The notes under the pieces are model-generated. The model saw nothing but the letters and a program-made list of their open reading frames with translations. It had not been told where the DNA came from and searched no databases. Shown here in pieces: positions 60,851 through 64,000 of a stretch of DNA of 64,000 nt (position 1 is the stretch's first letter; each line of letters opens with the position of its first letter). Where the stretch lies: the NCBI RefSeq assembly GCF_029319185.1, contig NZ_CP119754.1:4402001-4466000 (forward strand), in the 5' to 3' direction. The DNA comes from Superficieibacter sp. HKU1. GTDB taxonomy: Bacteria; Pseudomonadota; Gammaproteobacteria; Enterobacterales; Enterobacteriaceae. The position numbers and the translations under genes were made by a program.

Positions 60851-61587
60851 TATTCAGGTACCCGCTGCGTCAGGGAGCGAACAATATCTGCATTGAGTTC
60901 ATCCGGGGTCTGACTCCATAACGAGTCGGCAAAACCGACAAAGATCGTGCTGCCCGGCATCAGCTCTACGTGGCGATGATTCCAGTACGCCACCGGCACT
61001 TTTTGCGTGCGCCCGTCAGGATAAATAACCCACGCGTAGCTGCGGTCTGCGCCACTCAGCACATTAATGCCATCAAGGTAACTGGCCACATCACGACCAG
61101 GCGTAAACGGTTTTTTCCCCGGCTGGCTTACCAGCCCAAAAAGTGTTACCGACGTGGGACGCGGCCCCGCCCACAGGCTGTACTCGCCTTCCAGCCGCGG
61201 ATTACCGCTGTTGCTGACCCGAACGGTATCCGGGTCAAGGTTAATCCGCTGTCTGCCGGTCACGTTTACTGCCTTTAGCTGCTGGCGCAGCGCGTTAATG
61301 GCGGCTCTGTCGTCACCGCTCTCTTCGCTCGCCACCGTTGCCAGACGCGCCAGTAATGTCTGATGCTGCCGTTGTGCAACGACGGTGGCCTGGCGCTCGC
61401 CGATCACCGCGCCCGGCCACCAGCTATCCGCCAGCTGCGGTTGCCCGACAAGATCGATAAGATGTTCTGCGCCAGTCAGCGTTTTCGGTTGCGCACCCGG
61501 CGGGGAATAAACCTGTACCGTTCCTGCCGCCATCGCCAGGGAGGACATAAGGCTCATCATCAGCGACGCAATGACATGTTTTTTCAT
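60850..61587 (-). CDS. yjbG: Exopolysaccharide biosynthesis protein YjbG
   Basis: A 245-residue periplasmic protein of the YjbG/GfcC family with a signal peptide (cleaved after SSLAMA). Two beta-grasp-like domains, with the D2-type motif RVSNSGNPRLEGEYSLW and FTPGRDVASYLDGI resembling Wza-type ligand domains. Works with YjbH and YjbF; overlaps yjbF by 4 nt. Confidence 0.94.
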   Translation of the reverse strand: MKKHVIASLMMSLMSSLAMAAGTVQVYSPPGAQPKTLTGAEHLIDLVGQPQLADSWWPGAVIGERQATVVAQRQHQTLLARLATVASEESGDDRAAINALRQQLKAVNVTGRQRINLDPDTVRVSNSGNPRLEGEYSLWAGPRPTSVTLFGLVSQPGKKPFTPGRDVASYLDGINVLSGADRSYAWVIYPDGRTQKVPVAYWNHRHVELMPGSTIFVGFADSLWSQTPDELNADIVRSLTQRVPE

Positions 61588-62222
61588 GGTTTCGCCGCCT
61601 TGATTAATGTGGTTTTGACCGGGAAGAAATCCGCACCCAGGTACTGTACCGACTGCCGGATTTGTCCTTCACTGTCGACCCAATACTGGTTGTGCCAGCG
61701 GGCCTGATCGGTTTCCACCTCTTCGTCGAGAACGCGCACAGATGTACTTTCACCGCCAACCACAACGCTGTCCGTTCCCTGCCAGTGAAAGACGGAGCGG
61801 GCGGTGGCGTAGCGCACCTGTTGGTATTCAGTCCAGCCCATCGTTCGGGTCCAGCTGGCTCCGTCAACGATCTGGTTCGGCTTCGCCAGCGGGTCGGCGG
61901 CCAGATTGTTCACTTCCAGCAGGTTATCGCCGCCGAGCAGGGTTTTGACGAGACGCCCGTGCCGGGTCACCAGCGTGGCCTGATCCTGCGTCACCCATTT
62001 CTGCTGCCCGTTTTCGGCGAAAGCGAGCACCACAAACAGCTGCGGGCCATTGTTAAGCTGCACATACTGGCTGGCGTACGGCATGTTTTGAATATCATCG
62101 TCCGTGAGATGGACCCCAGGTGTACCAAACAGGCTGTTCCACAATGAGTCTCCTAACCCTTTTGTGGTTGATGAACAGGCCTGGAGTAGCAGGCAAATCA
62201 TAACGAGTGCTGGTCGCTTCAC
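61584..62222 (-). CDS. yjbF: Exopolysaccharide lipoprotein YjbF
   Basis: A 212-residue lipoprotein of the YjbF/GfcB family: lipobox CLLLQACSS, the acylated Cys at about residue 16. The mature part is a lipocalin-like beta barrel. Overlaps yjbG by 4 nt. Needed for yjb-dependent extracellular polysaccharide in E. coli. Confidence 0.94.
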   Translation of the reverse strand: MKRPALVMICLLLQACSSTTKGLGDSLWNSLFGTPGVHLTDDDIQNMPYASQYVQLNNGPQLFVVLAFAENGQQKWVTQDQATLVTRHGRLVKTLLGGDNLLEVNNLAADPLAKPNQIVDGASWTRTMGWTEYQQVRYATARSVFHWQGTDSVVVGGESTSVRVLDEEVETDQARWHNQYWVDSEGQIRQSVQYLGADFFPVKTTLIKAAKP

Positions 62223-62287
62223 GACTCTTCTCTCCGGAGGGGCAAAATAACCACACCGAAGTGTGGTTATGGTTAATGTACCCGGTG

Positions 62288-62530
62288 TTAGCGGGTACTG
62301 GTGGTCGTGGTGGTTGTAGTCCCGGTATTGGAACCATCACCACCACCCGTTGCCGCCAGAGCGACACCCACGGCCGAGCTTACGGGGCTGACGCTGCTTG
62401 TGGTGGAACTCCCCACAGAGACAGACGTCGCCGCCGAACCTGCGGCCTCACCGACCTGAACCGGTGCTGCATACGCGGTCGCAGCCGCGCAGGCGGTTAT
62501 GGCAAAAATGCCATACAGGATTTTACGCAT
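62288..62530 (-). CDS. yjbE: Small secreted protein YjbE
   Basis: An 80-residue Ser/Thr/Gly-rich protein with a signal peptide (1-21, ending YAA). First gene of yjbEFGH. The low-complexity tail (SSVGVALAATGGGDGSNTG then Thr repeats TTTTTTTSTR-like) is typical. Transcription in E. coli is under RcsB and sigma-S; 65 bp gap to yjbF holds a hairpin-like ACACTTCGGTGTGG segment. Confidence 0.93.
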   Translation of the reverse strand: MRKILYGIFAITACAAATAYAAPVQVGEAAGSAATSVSVGSSTTSSVSPVSSAVGVALAATGGGDGSNTGTTTTTTTSTR

Positions 62531-62865
62531 ATCAATTTCCCTTCATTGAATGAATGGAGGTGCCTGAAATATCCAGGCGGGTTCGAGTATACACAACCCG
62601 AATTGAGGAGATATCGTGAAGAAATAGGCGCTGGATTTAAGTAAAATCAGATAAAATAATATTATACGAATATAAAAACATTAAAAATCAAAGACATTTA
62701 AAATAACAAATATACGGATAATCCTAAAAGAACAGAGTGTGATGCCGGATACATAAATACTTTTCAGATTATGCTCACAAATAAGGAAGCGGTAAATTAG
62801 CCTACAAGAAGAATTATCCGATAAAAAAATACCGGCAATTTGCCGGTATTTTTTGTTGGTATTTA
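62531..62865. other. intergenic region upstream of yjbE, downstream of pgi
   Basis: This 335 bp AT-rich gap should contain the yjbE promoter and the pgi terminator at 62823-62855. No further coding frame was found. An RcsB box is expected from E. coli but was not identified here. Confidence 0.5.
62823..62855 (-). terminator. Rho-independent terminator after pgi
   Basis: AAAATACCGGC / GCCGGTATTTT stem with an AATTT loop and A/T runs on both sides; works on the minus strand after pgi. Confidence 0.92.
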
Positions 62866-64000
62866 TTAACCGCGCCAGGCTTTATAGCGGTTAATTAATC
62901 CATTCGTCGAGCTGTCATGGCTATCGACTTCTTTGTCTTCTTTCAGCTCCGGCAGAATGCGGTTTGCCAGCTGTTTACCCAGCTCCACGCCCCACTGGTC
63001 GAAGGTGAAAATGTTCAGGATCACGCCCTGCGTGAAGATTTTGTGCTCGTACAACGCAATCAGCGCTCCCAGGCTGAACGGGGTGATCTCGCGCAGCAGG
63101 ATCGAGTTGGTCGGACGGTTGCCTTCGAACACCTTGAACGGTACCACGTGTTCCAGCGTTTTCGGATCTTTACCCTGGTCGGCATATTCCTGCTCGACAA
63201 CTTCGCGGGACTTACCAAACGCCAGCGCTTCAGTCTGGGCGAAGAAGTTAGACAGCAGCTTCGGATGGTGATCGGACAGCGGGTTGTGGGTGATGGCCGG
63301 AGCAATGAAATCGCACGGAACCATTTTGGTGCCCTGGTGGATCAGCTGGTAAAACGCATGCTGACCGTTGGTGCCAGGCTCACCCCAGATGATCGGGCCG
63401 GTCTGGTAATCGACGGCATTGCCGTTACGGTCAACGTACTTACCGTTGGATTCCATGTTGCCCTGCTGGAAGTAGGCGGCGAAACGGTGCATGTACTGGT
63501 CATACGGCAGGATCGCTTCGGTTTCTGCGCCAAAGAAATTGTTATACCAGATGCCGATCAGCGCCAGCAGTACCGGCAGGTTCTGCTCAGGGGCAGTCGT
63601 GGAGAAATGTTTGTCCATCGCATGCGCGCCAGACAGCAGCTCAACAAAGTTGTCGTAGCCTACGGAAAGAATGATCGACAGGCCAATCGCCGACCACAGG
63701 GAGTAGCGACCGCCAACCCAGTCCCAGAACTCGAACATATTGGCGGTATCAATACCAAACTCGCCGACGGCTTTTGCGTTGGTAGACAGCGCAGCAAAGT
63801 GTTTCGCCACGTGTTTTTCATCACCTGCGGTTTTCAGGAACCAGTCACGCGCGCTGTGAGCGTTAGTCATGGTTTCCTGAGTGGTGAAGGTCTTGGACGC
63901 GACCAGGAACAGAGTGCTTTCCGGGTTCACTTTTTTCAGCACTTCGGCGATGTGAGTCCCATCGACGTTAGAGACAAAGTGCATATTCAGATGATTTTTG
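62866..64000 (-). CDS. pgi: Glucose-6-phosphate isomerase, 3' part
   Basis: Interconverts glucose 6-phosphate and fructose 6-phosphate. The window cuts off the N-terminal 170 or so residues; the frame is open to base 64000 (NHLNMHFVSNVDG). The C-terminal SIS domains contain GGRYSLWSAIGLS, the catalytic GEPGTNGQHAFYQLIHQGT and the end LINRYKAWRG as in E. coli. Confidence 0.97.
   Translation of the reverse strand, partial: KNHLNMHFVSNVDGTHIAEVLKKVNPESTLFLVASKTFTTQETMTNAHSARDWFLKTAGDEKHVAKHFAALSTNAKAVGEFGIDTANMFEFWDWVGGRYSLWSAIGLSIILSVGYDNFVELLSGAHAMDKHFSTTAPEQNLPVLLALIGIWYNNFFGAETEAILPYDQYMHRFAAYFQQGNMESNGKYVDRNGNAVDYQTGPIIWGEPGTNGQHAFYQLIHQGTKMVPCDFIAPAITHNPLSDHHPKLLSNFFAQTEALAFGKSREVVEQEYADQGKDPKTLEHVVPFKVFEGNRPTNSILLREITPFSLGALIALYEHKIFTQGVILNIFTFDQWGVELGKQLANRILPELKEDKEVDSHDSSTNGLINRYKAWRG

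Overview
The window is a stretch of enterobacterial chromosome. Nearly every gene has a close E. coli K-12 counterpart, and the order follows the K-12 pgi-malEFG-lexA-dnaB-uvrA-soxRS-acs-fdhF segment, read here from the fdhF end to the pgi end. Protein similarity and accessory content (alsK kept, a PnuC/NadR-like pair next to alr, a LrgAB-type pair beside actP) point to Citrobacter or a near relative. The genus is an inference from gene content and was not tested by any search.

Layout. 1-5.3 kb: the 3' end of allose kinase alsK; selenocysteine formate dehydrogenase fdhF with a sigma-54 promoter; two tandem copies of a hok/sok-type toxin locus; the glutamate carrier gltP. 5.7-11.9 kb: acetate uptake and activation (acs-yjcH-actP), then a LrgB/LrgA-type membrane pair with a divergent LysR regulator. 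12.1-18.8 kb: cation/proton antiporter yjcE, purine permease ghxP, a glutathione S-transferase, the soxR/soxS redox switch and the c-di-GMP phosphodiesterase pdeC. 19-25.3 kb: a small-ORF candidate, yjcB, ssb and uvrA sharing a LexA box, an unknown lipoprotein pair, yjbR and yjbQ. 25.4-32.7 kb: aphA, tyrB, a nicotinamide riboside salvage pair (pnuC plus NadR-like), alr, dnaB and qorA. 32.9-41.5 kb: pspG, dusA, a HigBA-type toxin-antitoxin pair, zur, yjbJ, lexA, dgkA, plsB, ubiA and ubiC. 41.6-49.3 kb: the maltose regulon (malM-lamB-malK divergent from malE-malF-malG). 58.0-64 kb: psiE, the exopolysaccharide operon yjbEFGH, and the 3' part of pgi.

The clearly accessory island lies at 49.4-57.4 kb, where K-12 carries xylE. 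It holds a DUF2169 protein and a full-length Rhs protein with an N-terminal PAAR-like (DUF4150) domain, an RHS-repeat shell and a 98-residue AT-rich toxin tip, followed 3 nt later by a likely immunity gene. Downstream is a graveyard of displaced Rhs tips. It includes an orphan toxin tip overlapping its own immunity gene by 3 nt, another orphan immunity gene, a deleted tip whose core now carries a perfect (CCTCAT)10 repeat, and two decayed SymE-like fragments on the opposite strand. The order suggests repeated tip replacement in a contact-dependent or type VI delivered Rhs weapon.

Compared with K-12 (gene order from memory) several genes are absent: nrfABCDEFG between acs and gltP, yjcO between gltP and fdhF, mdtNOP, dinF between lexA and yjbJ, yjbI, yjbT and xylE. 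No tRNA, rRNA, CRISPR array or insertion sequence was seen.
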